Below are positions 34,801 to 44,230 of a stretch of 64,000 nucleotides of DNA, piece after piece (position 1 is the first letter of the stretch; every line of letters begins with the position of its first letter). Location of the stretch: assembly GCA_016648135.1 (NCBI GenBank), contig JADDOH010023084.1, positions 1 to 64,000 of the forward strand. The letters run 5' to 3'. The position numbers and the translations under genes are program-made. The notes beneath the pieces are model-generated. The model did not search any database. It was not told the origin of the DNA and saw nothing but the letters and a program-made list of their open reading frames with translations. Origin of the DNA: Agrypnia vestita. Taxonomy: Eukaryota; Arthropoda; Insecta; Trichoptera; Phryganeidae.

Positions 34801-36978
34801 GGATGAGTGATCCTGGATTGCGTGCGTAATAGTTTGCGGTCACGGTTGACTGACCACCTTTACGTGACATCGTTGTTATCAGCATTTAGTAGGTACACAG
34901 TCGATATATTATTAATATTTTCAGGCGGCGGTCAGGGCGGCGGTTGGGGCTCCGGCGGAGGCTACGGCAGAGGCGGCGTCGGAGGCTATGGCGGAGGAGG
35001 CGGCGGAGGCGGCGTCGGCGGTAACGGCAGACAAGGGGGCGGCGGAGGCGGCGTTGGCGGACAAGGGGGCGGTTGGGGCGGCGGTGGCGGTAACGGCAGA
35101 CAAGGGGGCGGCGGAGGCGGCGTCGGCGGACAAGGGGGCGGTTGGGGAGGCGGTGGAGTAACGGCAGACAAGAGGGCGGCGGAGGGCCCCCCCGGGCGGT
35201 CGGCGGCACAAGGGGGGTTTTGGAGGCGGTGGCGGTAAACGGCAACAAGGGGCGCAGGAATGCGGCGTCGCGGACAGAGTGGTCGGTTGGGGAGCGGTGG
35301 CGGTTAACGGCAGACAGTAGTGCGGAGCATGCGGCGTCGGCGTACAGGTCGGCGGTTGGGGAGGCAGTGGCGGTAAGCGGTCATACAAGGGGTAGGGCGG
35401 AGGCGGCGTCGGCGGACAAGGGGGCGGTTGGGGAGGCAGTGGCGGTAACGGCAGACAAGGGGGCGGTGGAGGCGGTATCGGCGGACAAGGGGGCGGTTGG
35501 GGCGGCGGAGGCGGTAACGGCAGACAAGGGGGCGGCGGAGGCGGTAACGGCAGACAAGGGGGCGGCGGAGGCGGCGTCAGTGGACAAGGAGGCGGTTGGG
35601 GCGGCGGAGGCGGTGTCGTCAGACATGGGTGCGGTTGGGACTGCGTAGGTAAGATAAATTCTCTTGTTTATTTTGTATTATATAAGTCCTAGTTTATGAT
35701 TACATTTATGATAATCATAAAACTAAAAAACGTAAAAATAAAAAATAAATATCTGTACACTTGATTATATATAATATATGTACACTTGATTCTCTTTTGC
35801 GCGGGTTTTTTTGGTTGGTTTTATAATATCATGTTTGAAAACAATAATAATTAATTGGTTAAAAATCTAAATACTACCTACGTATATAAAAATGTTGTAT
35901 CTTTCGGTCCTCTGCCGCAATTTTTAAGATTATTTTTCGTAAAATACATGAACACGTGGATACACTCTGTCTCTGCATTATGTAAATATATAAATATTAG
36001 CTGTATTATTAACACTACTATATTATATAAATATAATACTTACAGGTAATTTATATGGCGGAATCTACCTCCAATTTTACACGGTTTTTTTACATGTGTA
36101 AAAATGAGAATCAGGTGTGCTCGTACACAATCGAGGATTTGCGTGGAAAAACAAAATTGAAAAAGAGTTGGTTTTAAAATTAAAATGATCAGAACCTTTT
36201 GCAACAATATTTAAGAGAATTTCCTAAAGAACAGAAACAAATTGTACTAGAATATACGTAATTTTTTTCAAAACAAGACTCACAAAAAATCAGAAAATGA
36301 TGACGACGTCTCAAGCTGAATAACAGAAATTAGTTATTTAAGTTGCTGCTCCTAGCACCCATTCATACTTACATTATCTTAATGTTTTAATCATTTATTT
36401 TTTTTATGGGGAGAGGTGGTGGTGGCTATGGTAGAACAGATTCATTGAAATAAATGCTGTCTATGATATCTCTTTCAAAAAAGTCGTCTAACGGCCATAT
36501 TCAAAAGTCAGATTTAAGGACGTGAATCGATCAATCTCTGCACTTTTGTATCGATCGCATTACAAGGGCAAGGAATAGAAAAGCTAAGAAGATCAGATAA
36601 TAAGTAATAGGTTAGATTGAAGGACATGTACCTAACGATCAATTACTGCATGCTCCGACTTGCAAGTTACCTTTCTCAAACACGTGATGGAGATAATAAA
36701 GCTGTAATATCTGCGTTGAAACATGTTTGGCACTTTTGACATTTGTCTTGAAAGCGAACAAAGATTCGCTGAATGTTTATTCAAAGCGGCCCCTGAACGA
36801 GATGGCCGTTAAGTGTGGAGAGCACACATACTTTACAATTAATTATTGTCAGATACTTTCAGCTTATTCCCCGTTTCATTACGATCCTGTCTCCACCTGT
36901 TTTTCTTTGCTTGATTAATGTTAAGAAATATAATAAATTATTGTTATCATAATTTTATTTTTTGTTTCAGGAGTCTAA
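25516..36978 (+). CDS. Gene A: secreted protein with two alternative 3' ends (Thr-rich or Gly-rich)
   Basis: The first exon (25516-25585) encodes the signal peptide [20 protein letters not shown] followed by AQN. It ends in phase 1 with G. One product uses exon 27220-27473 (stop and AATAAA), giving 107 residues. The other should use micro-exons 28185-28214, 28314-28343, 30219-30248, possibly 32140-32163, then 32550-32774, 34925-35648 and 36971-36978. All these junctions split a Gly codon (G|GN), so internal exons of length divisible by three can be used in any combination. I do not recognise the family; glycine-rich secreted proteins include cuticle, silk or glue and antimicrobial types. The large exon has frame damage in this assembly. 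The alternative splicing is inferred from phase and duplication, not from transcripts. Confidence 0.65.
26939..27005 (-). mobile_element. SINE fragment
   Basis: AGTATTCCTACCATTTTTAA and AATAGGATTAACTTG match the SINE body at 33490-33560. Confidence 0.5.
27220..27473 (+). CDS. Gene A alternative terminal exon: GDTT repeats plus basic tail
   Basis: Acceptor TTTTACAG and phase 1 entry. The exon begins with about eight four-residue units of the type GDTT (variants [12 protein letters not shown]), then an acidic spacer [16 protein letters not shown] tail follows with [20 protein letters not shown] and NVINSDVK, then TGA. AATAAA lies at 27548-27553. The tail is conserved with gene B; the repeat expansion is not. 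R|Q in KTRQ could be a processing site, leaving a short cationic, partly amphipathic peptide (inference). The mature protein is about 85 residues. Confidence 0.75.
27548..27553 (+). terminator. Poly(A) signal AATAAA of gene A short form
   Basis: It lies 75 bp after the stop of the Thr-rich terminal exon and supports that exon being terminal. Confidence 0.6.
28185..28214 (+). CDS. Gene A 30-bp micro-exon 1 (GC donor)
   Basis: GTATTTCAG precedes a 30-bp exon giving [10 protein letters not shown]. The donor is TCTAG|GCATGC, a GC donor where the sister exon has GTATGC. It may be a GC-AG intron or a dead exon. Confidence 0.5.
   Translation: MVLTSAREV
28314..28343 (+). CDS. Gene A 30-bp micro-exon 2
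   Basis: GTATTTCAG acceptor and TCTAG|GTATGC donor. It encodes [10 protein letters not shown] in phase 1-1. Its flanking introns match micro-exon 1 (129 bp apart), showing tandem exon duplication. Confidence 0.6.
   Translation: MVLTMAQEV
28755..28830. repeat. A-rich and AT dinucleotide microsatellite
   Basis: Runs of A followed by about 25 TA units with an interruption. Confidence 0.9.
29146..29953. repeat. Inverted repeat with inner hammerhead-like palindrome
   Basis: Outer arms 29254-29398 and about 29808-29953 (roughly 145 bp) are complementary. Inside, a second pair (29520-29563 and 29650-29693) surrounds the minus-strand motif at 29584-29615: CTGATGA, stem GAGAGGAA-GTG-TTCCTCTC, GAAAC. 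The 63-residue ORF in the left part ([15 protein letters not shown]) is reproduced in the right arm and is not a credible gene. Confidence 0.8.
29584..29615 (-). ncRNA. Hammerhead-ribozyme-like motif, well-formed stem II
   Basis: TCATCAG (29609-29615) reads CTGATGA on the minus strand. An 8-bp perfect stem with a 3-nt loop follows, then GAAAC (29584-29588). One extra base sits between core and stem. The same family appears at 627-658. Confidence 0.55.
30219..30248 (+). CDS. Gene A 30-bp micro-exon 3
   Basis: GTATTCCAG acceptor, TTTAG|GTATGC donor, phase 1-1, encoding [10 protein letters not shown]. It is homologous to micro-exons 1 and 2. Confidence 0.6.
   Translation, partial: VDPTMAQEV
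30380..30500. repeat. Inverted hammerhead-like repeat pair
   Basis: The plus copy has CTGAAGA (30452-30458), stem GGGAGC-GTA-GCTCCT and GAAA. The left, minus-strand copy (about 30390-30425) is decayed. The two are joined by ACAAGTAATGTACTACACTA. Confidence 0.65.
31340..31610 (-). pseudogene. Possible LINE C-terminal fragment
   Basis: A minus-strand frame contains [19 protein letters not shown], which recalls the GRP-rich C-terminal tail of some insect LINE ORF2 proteins. Weak evidence. Confidence 0.3.
32140..32163 (+). CDS. Candidate 24-bp gene A micro-exon
   Basis: AAACAG acceptor and ATCG|GTAACC donor enclose 24 bp giving GLNSGKPI in phase 1-1, the same phase as its neighbours. There is no homologue to compare, so it may be chance. 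Confidence 0.3.
32550..32774 (+). CDS. Gene A exon with GVLGGG repeats
   Basis: Acceptor GTTTGTAG, donor GGCG|GTAAGA; 225 bp, phase 1-1. It opens [20 protein letters not shown], continues with an Arg-rich part, then six GVLGG[G/D]-type units. A stop-free frame with symmetric phase and GC-rich composition supports it. Cys residues are unlike the other Gly exons. Confidence 0.55.
32860..33300. other. Intronic GC-richer stretch, possible transposon or LTR remnant
   Basis: It runs from TCGCGGGACGTGGC to TTTTATAGCTTAATTAC and differs in base composition from its flanks. No terminal repeats were resolved. Confidence 0.25.
33428..33650 (-). mobile_element. tRNA-derived SINE (best copy)
   Basis: On the minus strand TGGTCTTGTGGTTAGG (A-box-like) and GGTTCGAACC (B box) head the element. 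A unique body follows, then a poly(A) tail seen as a T-run at 33429-33465 on the plus strand. Body matches occur at 12722 and 26939. The head cannot be a functional tRNA gene because the acceptor arms do not pair. Confidence 0.75.
33676..34740 (-). pseudogene. Non-LTR retrotransposon RT, 3' part
   Basis: The intact piece at 33676-34140 reads [20 protein letters not shown] to [18 protein letters not shown], a LINE RT C-terminal region of the Jockey/CR1 kind. Upstream (34140-34740) broken frames include the RT box [12 protein letters not shown]. It lies in an intron of gene A. Confidence 0.75.
34925..35648 (+). CDS. Gene A large glycine-rich exon (frame damaged)
   Basis: Acceptor TTTTCAG, phase 1. 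It reads [18 protein letters not shown], then repeats of the type [20 protein letters not shown]. The frame is clean to about 35155, then indels lead to a TAA at 35236-35238. The repeat is recognisable again from about 35395 to the donor GTAG|GTAAGA, one base out of frame: the 724-bp length is not a multiple of three. Either the gene is broken or the tandem repeat was misassembled. Proline-rich ORFs on the minus strand are shadows. Confidence 0.65.
36408..36460 (+). pseudogene. Relic glycine-rich exon end, homologous to gene B exon end
   Basis: GGTGGTGGCTATGGTAGAAC, then GATTCATTGAAATAAATGCT, matches the end and donor flank of the gene B exon (GGCGGTGGCTATGCAAGAGG, then TTTGTTGAAACAAATGCT). 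The GGCTATG core and flank are kept, but the donor and open frame are not. Confidence 0.5.
36971..36978 (+). CDS. Gene A last coding exon (GV-stop) with 3' UTR
   Basis: TTTGTTTCAG acceptor, then GA GTC TAA. The 3' UTR matches gene B, including CACTAAATAAATG (AATAAA at 37067-37072) and AAAAGGGTATAAATAA. Conservation of this tiny exon between A and B supports the gene model. Confidence 0.65.
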
Positions 36979-37869
36979 ATTACGCGAGAGAGCGCGCGGA
37001 GAAAGATGGTGCATCCCTTCTCAAGTGCGAGTTGATTGATGATTCTTAATAATAATCAAATCACTAAATAAATGTCCCAAAAGGGTATAAATAAGTGTAG
37101 TCTTTTACTTTCGCCCAGATCCAGTATTCCTACAAAATTACAAGAGTGTAAGTAAACTTATGAGTGCTTTCCATTTACACGAACTCTAAAATTTAATTTA
37201 CAGAAATATCTATTCCCATTGACATTGCTAAAATATGGTATACTAGAAAACTTCATGCTACTTACAGTTTAATGATCGAATTCACATCTCAATCTTAATG
37301 AATAGTCGCGCTAGGACCTAAGACTATACATCAGAGTTGTCGACCATCTGTTGATGACTTGTACTGGTGGTGGAGAACCTAGGACGCGTGTGATGTAAAA
37401 CAATTTAGTTGGCACATAAACGATTTACAGATTCAATTTTTTTTTATAGATACGTAAATTTTGGGTTGGAAATCTAGAATCTTCTTCATCATCTTATCCT
37501 ATGGGGTCTGGGGTCCAAAGTTTTGACAAGGTGCTTCCATATTCCCCTGTTTTGTACTGATTCCGTATTTATTAACTAGTCAAGATCCATCTTGACATAT
37601 ACCAGTATTGTTGCTTCTCGCAGCTTGATCTGGGATGACTTACCGGTCATCTTAATTCCAGGGTTGTAAAAAGATACTGAGATGATTTTGACCTACCGGT
37701 GTATAAAGTGGTTGAGACGTCCTCACATAACCGAAGCTACCAACTAAAATTTTTCGAATCTAACCAATTTTTTCATACAAATTCTATTTCAAATACGTGT
37801 ACTAAAATACTCTAACTGATCTCATGCGTACTGTTCTGAAACTGCACAATATAAATAGCTAATAAACTA

Positions 37870-37960
37870 GTTATAGACTAATACTAATAATAATAAATAA
37901 AATAATAATAAATAAAATAATAATAATAAAAATAATAACACTAATAAATAGCTAATAGAC
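37870..37960. repeat. AAT microsatellite
   Basis: AATAATAAATAA-type simple repeat at the 5' edge of a LINE fragment. Confidence 0.8.
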
Positions 37961-39450
37961 TACGAAAAAGCATTTGACAGAGTAAAACACACAGATTTAA
38001 TTAGAATATTACAAATATGTGATATAGATGAGAAGGATGTGAGAATAATTAAAAACTTGTACTGGGAACAAAACGCTTTTATTAAACTTGAGAATGGAGC
38101 CACTTCACGAGGCATTCCTGTTCAGCCTGGAGTCCGACAGGGATGTGTTCTCTCTCCTACATTGTTCAACCTATACTCTGACATGGTCTTCAAAGAAGCG
38201 CTAGGTAATACAAACCTTGGCGTGAAAGTCAACGGTGTGGCTATCAACAACAGCCGATATGCTGATGACACCGTTTTGCTGGCAGATAGTCTTGAAGACC
38301 TGCAACAACTGCTCAGTAAAATTAATTCCACTGGCGAACACTATGGTCTAAACATAAATATTAGCAAGACCAAGTTTATGGTTTTTAGCCGAGAGAATCA
38401 TCCAAATGTGTGCCTTCAATTAAGGGGGGGGTACGGTTAATTCGTACAAAAAAAGGCATGTTTTTGTGAATTTTTTGTGACGACACCAATAATACATTAA
38501 AGTATGACATTTGAAGAATATTGTGTAAAATTTTTACGAAGAAATATTAAAAAATATGGCAATGGTAGCAATTATTCGGACGTGTCTCGGAAAAAAGTAG
38601 AATTGCGGTGTCCATCATAACTTGGTGGTAGATCATCTGAAATCAAAAAATCAAAGTTCATTCGTTAGATAATAGATTTTCCCAGGTAACGCTGGAAGGG
38701 TTTTTTGAAATTTTAATTTTTCAATTTTTTGGAACACTTTGAAGGGAAAAACGTGTTTTTTGCGAAAAATATCGACTAATTTGTTATTAAAAAATAAAAA
38801 TTAATAACATATTTGAAAAAATGTTATTATTAAAGTTACCTCGTAAACTATGTACAGAAATAGTGTTCAAAATTTCAAAAGGATCGGTGCAGTAGTTTTG
38901 AAGTTATGATGGACACCGACTTTGAAAACGTGAGATATGGGGAAAACGCTTTAAAGTTTTGCACACTGTAAAATTCAAAATAAAACTCAACACTTATTTT
39001 ATACTTACACATAATCGTCGATACCATGTTCACACAGCAAAGAGCTTTCATCATCAGCATCTTTTTGTCCTTGTCTACGCAAAACACTTCCAATACAATA
39101 GCACGTCCGGTAGTCCTCAGGTGAGCGCGTCTCTTAGCTGCCCGAGCAGGTATAGAAAATCAGTTTGAGTATCGCTCAAATGTTCATAATTTCGTCAATT
39201 TTGCTCCGATTGGCTTGAAATTTTGACACAATATTCTTGTACATTCATTTAAAAAATTAAAAATAAAATGCAAAAAAAAAGTTAAAAACTTTACCCCCCC
39301 CTTAAAGGGTGTCACATTGAGAGAGTAAAACAGTTTAAGTATTTGGGCAGTATTATTACTGATAATCTGGACCCTGATACGGAGATCGAATGCAGAATAG
39401 AGACAGCCCGTGCATCTTTTAATAAGATGAAAAGTCTACTTTGTAATGAC
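37961..39450 (+). pseudogene. Non-LTR RT fragment interrupted by a TTAA MITE
   Basis: It starts DYEKAFDRVKHTDLIRILQ, with RT boxes GVRQGCVLSPTLFNLYSD and SRYADDTVLLADSLEDLQ. The frame breaks at 38423 and resumes after 39305 as KGVT, then KQFKYLGSIITDNLDPDTE. This is what the next part of this RT should read, apart from one missing base near 39325. Confidence 0.8.
38424..39301. mobile_element. TTAA-flanked MITE (piggyBac type), 878 bp
   Basis: GGGGGGGGTA at the left end and TACCCCCCCC at the right end are flanked by TTAA on both sides (38420-38423, 39302-39305). There is no transposase. Insertion into the LINE is shown by continuity of the RT across it. TTAA target choice is typical of piggyBac elements. 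Confidence 0.85.
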
Positions 39451-40790
39451 GACAAATCTTTTAAATGTATTGGTATTTTCGTGGACCTAAGAAAGGCTTT
39501 TGACAGTGTCTCACATAATAAACTAATATTAAAATTAAAATCTGTTGGTATAAAAGGTACAGCTCTAAGCTGTTTTCAAAGTTATCTACATGAAAGACAA
39601 CAATGTGTAAAAATTAATGAAACTCTAAGTCAACCCCTAACCAGCGACTTCGGTATACCCCAGGGGACAGTTCTAGGCCCATTGCTATTTATAATTTACG
39701 TTAACGACATCTTCAACCTAAAACTGAACGGAAAAATAATATCATACGCTGACGATACTGCGATCATCACGAAAGGAAGCGACTGGGACACAGTTAATAC
39801 ACAAGCGAACAATGACATAAATACGCTAAAATTATGGTTTGACAACAACTTACTCTCCTTAAATTCCGACAAAACTTACTTTATTCCTTTTTCAATAAAA
39901 AAACCGACAATCCCTTCAAATTTACAAATTATTGTACATGACACCAACTGCAAAAAAACTAACTGCAATGACAAATTCTCAACCCTAGAATCTAAAAGAG
40001 AACTAAAATACCTTGGTGTAATAATAGACCAACACCTGAAACGGCACAGCCACATTAGCGAGTTGGTCAAAAGAATAAGGAAATGCATATATATGTTCAT
40101 AAGATTGCGTAACACACTAACCATAGATAATTTAAAAATGGTTTATTACGCTTCTGTCCATGCACTACTCCAATATGGAATCATTGGATGGAGAGGGGCG
40201 TATAATAACATCATAAACAAAGTGAAAGTAATCCAAAGATCAATTATAAAAGTAATATTAAAAAAAAAGAAAAACCTTCTCTACACAATTACTTTTCTCT
40301 AAATTCCAAATTCCAAAATTAGAGAATGTTTACAAAAAAACGTCAATTATACAACTAATTAAAGAAAACATAACTGCTAAATTTGAAAAAAACACATCAT
40401 TAAGATTCAAAAATAATTTTAAAATCCCAAAATATAATACCAAACTGTGTCAATAAAACTACATATACTTGGGCATAAAAAACTTCAATAACCTACCTAC
40501 AGATATTAAGAAAATCGATGACTTATAACAATTAAAGAAAAAAATAAACCAACACTTTAGATCGATACAATTTGACAATGCATAACAAGACATATAGCTA
40601 AGGAACAAATAAGCCAAATCCAAAATAAACTAATAAAGTGTAAGCCCCTCACCAAGCACATGAGTCTCATTTTTGGAGAGGCAAAGCAATAAAATAAAAT
40701 GTATCTAAGTAGATTGTAATAGACAAATGTATTATGATTTAAATGTAGTTTTAATATTAAATAAAAAAAATAAATAAAAAAAAAGGATCG
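39451..40790 (+). pseudogene. Second non-LTR RT (3' half) fused to the first
   Basis: It reads FVDLRKAFDSVSHNKLILKL, GIPQGTVLGPLLFIIYVNDI and SYADDTAIITKG, then the thumb region with KYLGVIIDQHL. The 319-residue ORF 39343-40302 starts in the previous LINE and continues in this one. A frameshift near 40295 precedes the C-terminal piece KLENVYKKTSIIQLIKENIT. An A-rich tail is at 40760-40785. Confidence 0.8.
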
Positions 40791-41760
40791 GCGAAAGAAC
40801 CAAGAGATTGACCAGACATGGGGGGGCAGGCCCACAGCAGCCAAAACTCTATTTAAAGGACGGCTGGGTCCTTCCCAGAAGAGTTGAGACTCGACGGTTG
40901 AAAGTGGAGAGTTGTAGTAGAGTCGACAGTGGTATGTAGACAGTAGGCAGAGGAATGTGACCAGTGAGGGTCGAAGTGCTCCGTAGACGAGAGTGACGAA
41001 GTGTCAGCAGGTCAGAGTGACGAGATGCCTACTGGCCGTGTGGTGGAGAAGAAGAAGTCGTGAGATTCAACTGGTCAGAGCGACAGTTGAGTGGCCATGC
41101 AGAGGAGCTCCGCGGAAGACAGAGAAATGTCTCCAGAGGAAACGGTCAGGACCGGTCAGAGCGACCGTCCAGTGGACCCCTAGAAAGAGGACCTAGAAGT
41201 CTATCAACAGCGGCATCAGGTGGATTGAGTAGCTTGATACTACCGTTGTTATAGACAGGTCTAGAGAAGGACGATAGGATCAGTGGATCCGGTTATCAGG
41301 GCGATAACAAGGCCGCCAGTGCCGGCACAGAAGTCGGGAACGTGGAGGACGTGGCCATCATCGCACCACGCGAGGCAGAAATTCGACGATGGAGAGAAGA
41401 CGGAAAACCCAAGGTACTAGAAATAAGATTATTATTTTTTGTTTGTACATTGATTGTGCTCCTCTGTATATAATTTCAGGTGTAATTGTACCCTAGGCTA
41501 TTATGTATAATTTTCTTTTATTGATTTATTTTTGTATGTCCGTAGATTAAGGTTCAATTTTCATTAATATAATTATTCTTGATTGTAAATTTTTATTTTA
41601 TCTCCCCGTCCCACCCTCTAAGTGACTGAATTGTGGAATAGCGATAAAGCCTGAGAGCGCGAGGTGCGACTTAAGAGTTCCTCTCGTAATTAATTTAATT
41701 CAAGCGAAATAAATTAAAGCCGTATTGTTAACTATATAGAGAACGTAAAATACCGGCTGC
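40791..41760. other. GC-richer stretch, possible solo LTR or retroelement leader
   Basis: It has TATTTAAAGG near 40850, recurrent GGTCAGAGCGAC phrases (41090-41165), and AATAAA near 41709. No protein or clear terminal repeats were found. Confidence 0.25.
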
Positions 41761-41779
41761 CTCCGATTCTTCTATCTAT

Positions 41780-42040
41780 TTCACTTTCTTGCCTTCCATC
41801 GCTATACAATTTCACCCCAAGGTATTAAAATTTATCGAATTTATTCAGTTGCGACCCCTGTATACTTGATCGATCTTGGTTTCATCCTAAGACACTCTTG
41901 ACTATCCATCTTGAGTGCACTCTTCATTGAAGGGATTTATCTACTCTCGTAGGTCCTCTTGTGTGGGCGCCAGCCTATCTACGTCATTAGCCAAGAGTAG
42001 GGAATCAATTTCCACATCTCCAACTCTCATGGCTCTTGCT
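41780..42040 (-). pseudogene. LINE RT remnant
   Basis: The minus frame reads AMRVGDVEIDSLLLANDVDR and LAPTQEDLRE, a decayed [YF]ADD box, followed by NPFNEECTQDG. Confidence 0.5.
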
Positions 42041-42399
42041 GTTTTGCTTCTCGCGTTATCCTGTCCGTACGAAGGATGAACAAATCGAATCAAATTTTTC
42101 TTCGACTTACGCTCGTGAGATATTATTTTCCGAAATTAAATTTATAAAATGTAGTTCAAGAGAAAGATTGACTGATGAATCTACTTGGGCGTGCATATTA
42201 CTAAATGTGATTTTTATTTTTCGATTCCTTAGAATCTACGACACTCTGGGTACTCTACATACGGCTAGACCGAGAAATCTACATCTACAAAGTGCACCAG
42301 CTCTATAGCTTTGACACTAAGGTACAAAAGTCTAAGTAAAAAATTCTAAAAAAGTACTAAATGTTACGATATGTGAACTAAAGGGTATTCCAAAATTTA

Positions 42400-43210
42400 C
42401 GTAAGATTTGAATTAAATAGAAAACACCGTAATTTTTTTTATTAAATCATAAAGTACATAGGATAGGGTTATGTATGGAATAGCACATCGGGCAAATGCA
42501 CGGCTTTGCTGGTACATACGCACTCTTTTGTCGAAATTTTCCATAACCATTTTGCATAAATGTCGCTGAATTTCGTTGATGCAGCATTGAATCTCCTCCT
42601 TCAATGCATGGTTGGTTGTGGGCTTGTTGGCAAAGACCTTTGACTTCAAATAACCTCATAAAAATAAATCAAGTGGTGTTAAATCATGTGATCTAGGGGG
42701 TCAATTCTGATCACCGAAATGAGAAAGTACACGACCAGGAAATGTCTCCTGCAGTAATTGAATTGTTTCACGGGCTGTATGGAATGTGGCACCGTATTGT
42801 TGAAAGCACATGTCATCCACATCAATACCATCTAATTTAGGCAGAAAGAACTTGGTTATCATGTCGCGGTATCGAGAACCAGTAACAGTCACTGCTTGAC
42901 CAGCCTTATTTTCGAAGAAGTAAGTAAGGTCCAATGATGCCTCCAGCTCAAAATCCACACCAAACAGTGACACGTTGTTGATGCATTTGTTTTTGGACAA
43001 TCACATGTGGGTTCTCTGAACCCCAAATGCGGCAATTTTAACGATTCACGAAGGCATCAAGGAGAAAATGAGCTTCATCGCTTAGGATGATTTTTCTCGA
43101 AATTTGCGAACTGTGGCTGCCAAACTTTCATTATTTTTGAAATATTTTTCAACAATGAAAACACATTGTTCTCTCGAATAGTGCTTCATTTAATTAACCC
43201 TAAACTCTCA
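42400..43210 (-). pseudogene. Tc1/mariner-superfamily transposase, internally deleted
   Basis: The N-terminal HTH piece (MKHYSREQCVFIVEKYFKNN, SLAATVRKFREK) runs straight into the catalytic half (LSDEAHFLLDAFVNR, then GATFHTARETIQLLQETFPG). A C-terminal piece follows (LTPLDLFLWGYLKSKVFANK). The middle is missing and stops are present. A possible end sequence GGGTATTCCAAAATTTACG lies near 42383; no partner TIR was found. Confidence 0.75.
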
Positions 43211-43767
43211 TCTGTCAAACTGTTTTTTTTTTGGATTGCCAACACTTTACCACACAAATGGCGACAAATTAGATTAAAGCATTTGGTATCGAATGGACAC
43301 TAACAAAATTTTCATTGATAAATAACTGATATGGGTTTTTATTGGTTACAAATTCATTTTCACGAAATTTTTAAACTTTTTTAACCGCTTAATTACTACA
43401 CTCGAGTATACTCGGGCGGCTATTATGTGTGAAAATTTCCACAACCGAGATAACTCAAACAAAACTAAATTTACCTGCAGAAAAGGTCACTTCCAAATAT
43501 ACTCGAGTATAAATAAATACGATTTATGTATAAATAAATACGATGTGGAAGCTTCCACATACCATTAACAAAAGACAGCTACGATGATTCAAACGAGGTA
43601 CCACTCCCCCTTTCTCCCAATCTCCGCAAATCAGAAGACGTCACTTATGTTCAGTAAATAAAATTTATTCTTAAAAAAATGTGTTTTTTTTCCATTTTTT
43701 AATGATTATTTAAGGGATTAATAAAATTCTGAAAAACGTTTTACATTTTTCCTCATTAAAAACTGCT

Positions 43768-43990
43768 CGGAAGGGTGAATAAGAAAGAACTCACCGAACC
43801 AACCACGGAAGGGTGAATAAGAAAGAACTCACCACGAACCAACTACGGAAGGGTGAATAAGAAAGAACTCACCACGAACCAACCACGGAAGGGTGAATAA
43901 GAAAGAACTCACCGAACCAACCACGGAAGGGTGAATAAGAAAGAACTCACCGAACCAACCACGGAAGGGTGAATAAACCCGCTCCACCTC
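43768..43990. repeat. 38-40-bp minisatellite, six copies
   Basis: The unit GGAAGGGTGAATAAGAAAGA plus ACTCACC[AC]GAACCAACCAC repeats at about 43770, 43807, 43847, 43887, 43925 and 43963. The two-base CA length variant alternates between units. Confidence 0.9.
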
Positions 43991-44230
43991 ACCGGACAGC
44001 GTGGTTAAAGGATAACATGTCATTTTAAAGGACAGGACGGATTTCTGAGTAAAGAACCAATTACAGCATAATTACTGATTGAAGTTATTAAATTTAAAAA
44101 AAACGAGCGAGCCTTACAGGAGTCGCATATGATGTAAAACATTTGACATCTCACAATTAAACATATCAATTGAGCTGTAACAGAAATTAACATCAAAATT
44201 TAAAAAAGCTAGTACCTATATATTTATTAA

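Noticed and set aside
34886..35388. Proline-rich ORFs on the minus strand
   Set aside because: Antisense of the gene A Gly repeats.
43829..44023. 64-codon minus ORF with FFLIHPSVVGS repeats
   Set aside because: Produced by the 38-40-bp minisatellite; unit lengths break the frame in other copies.
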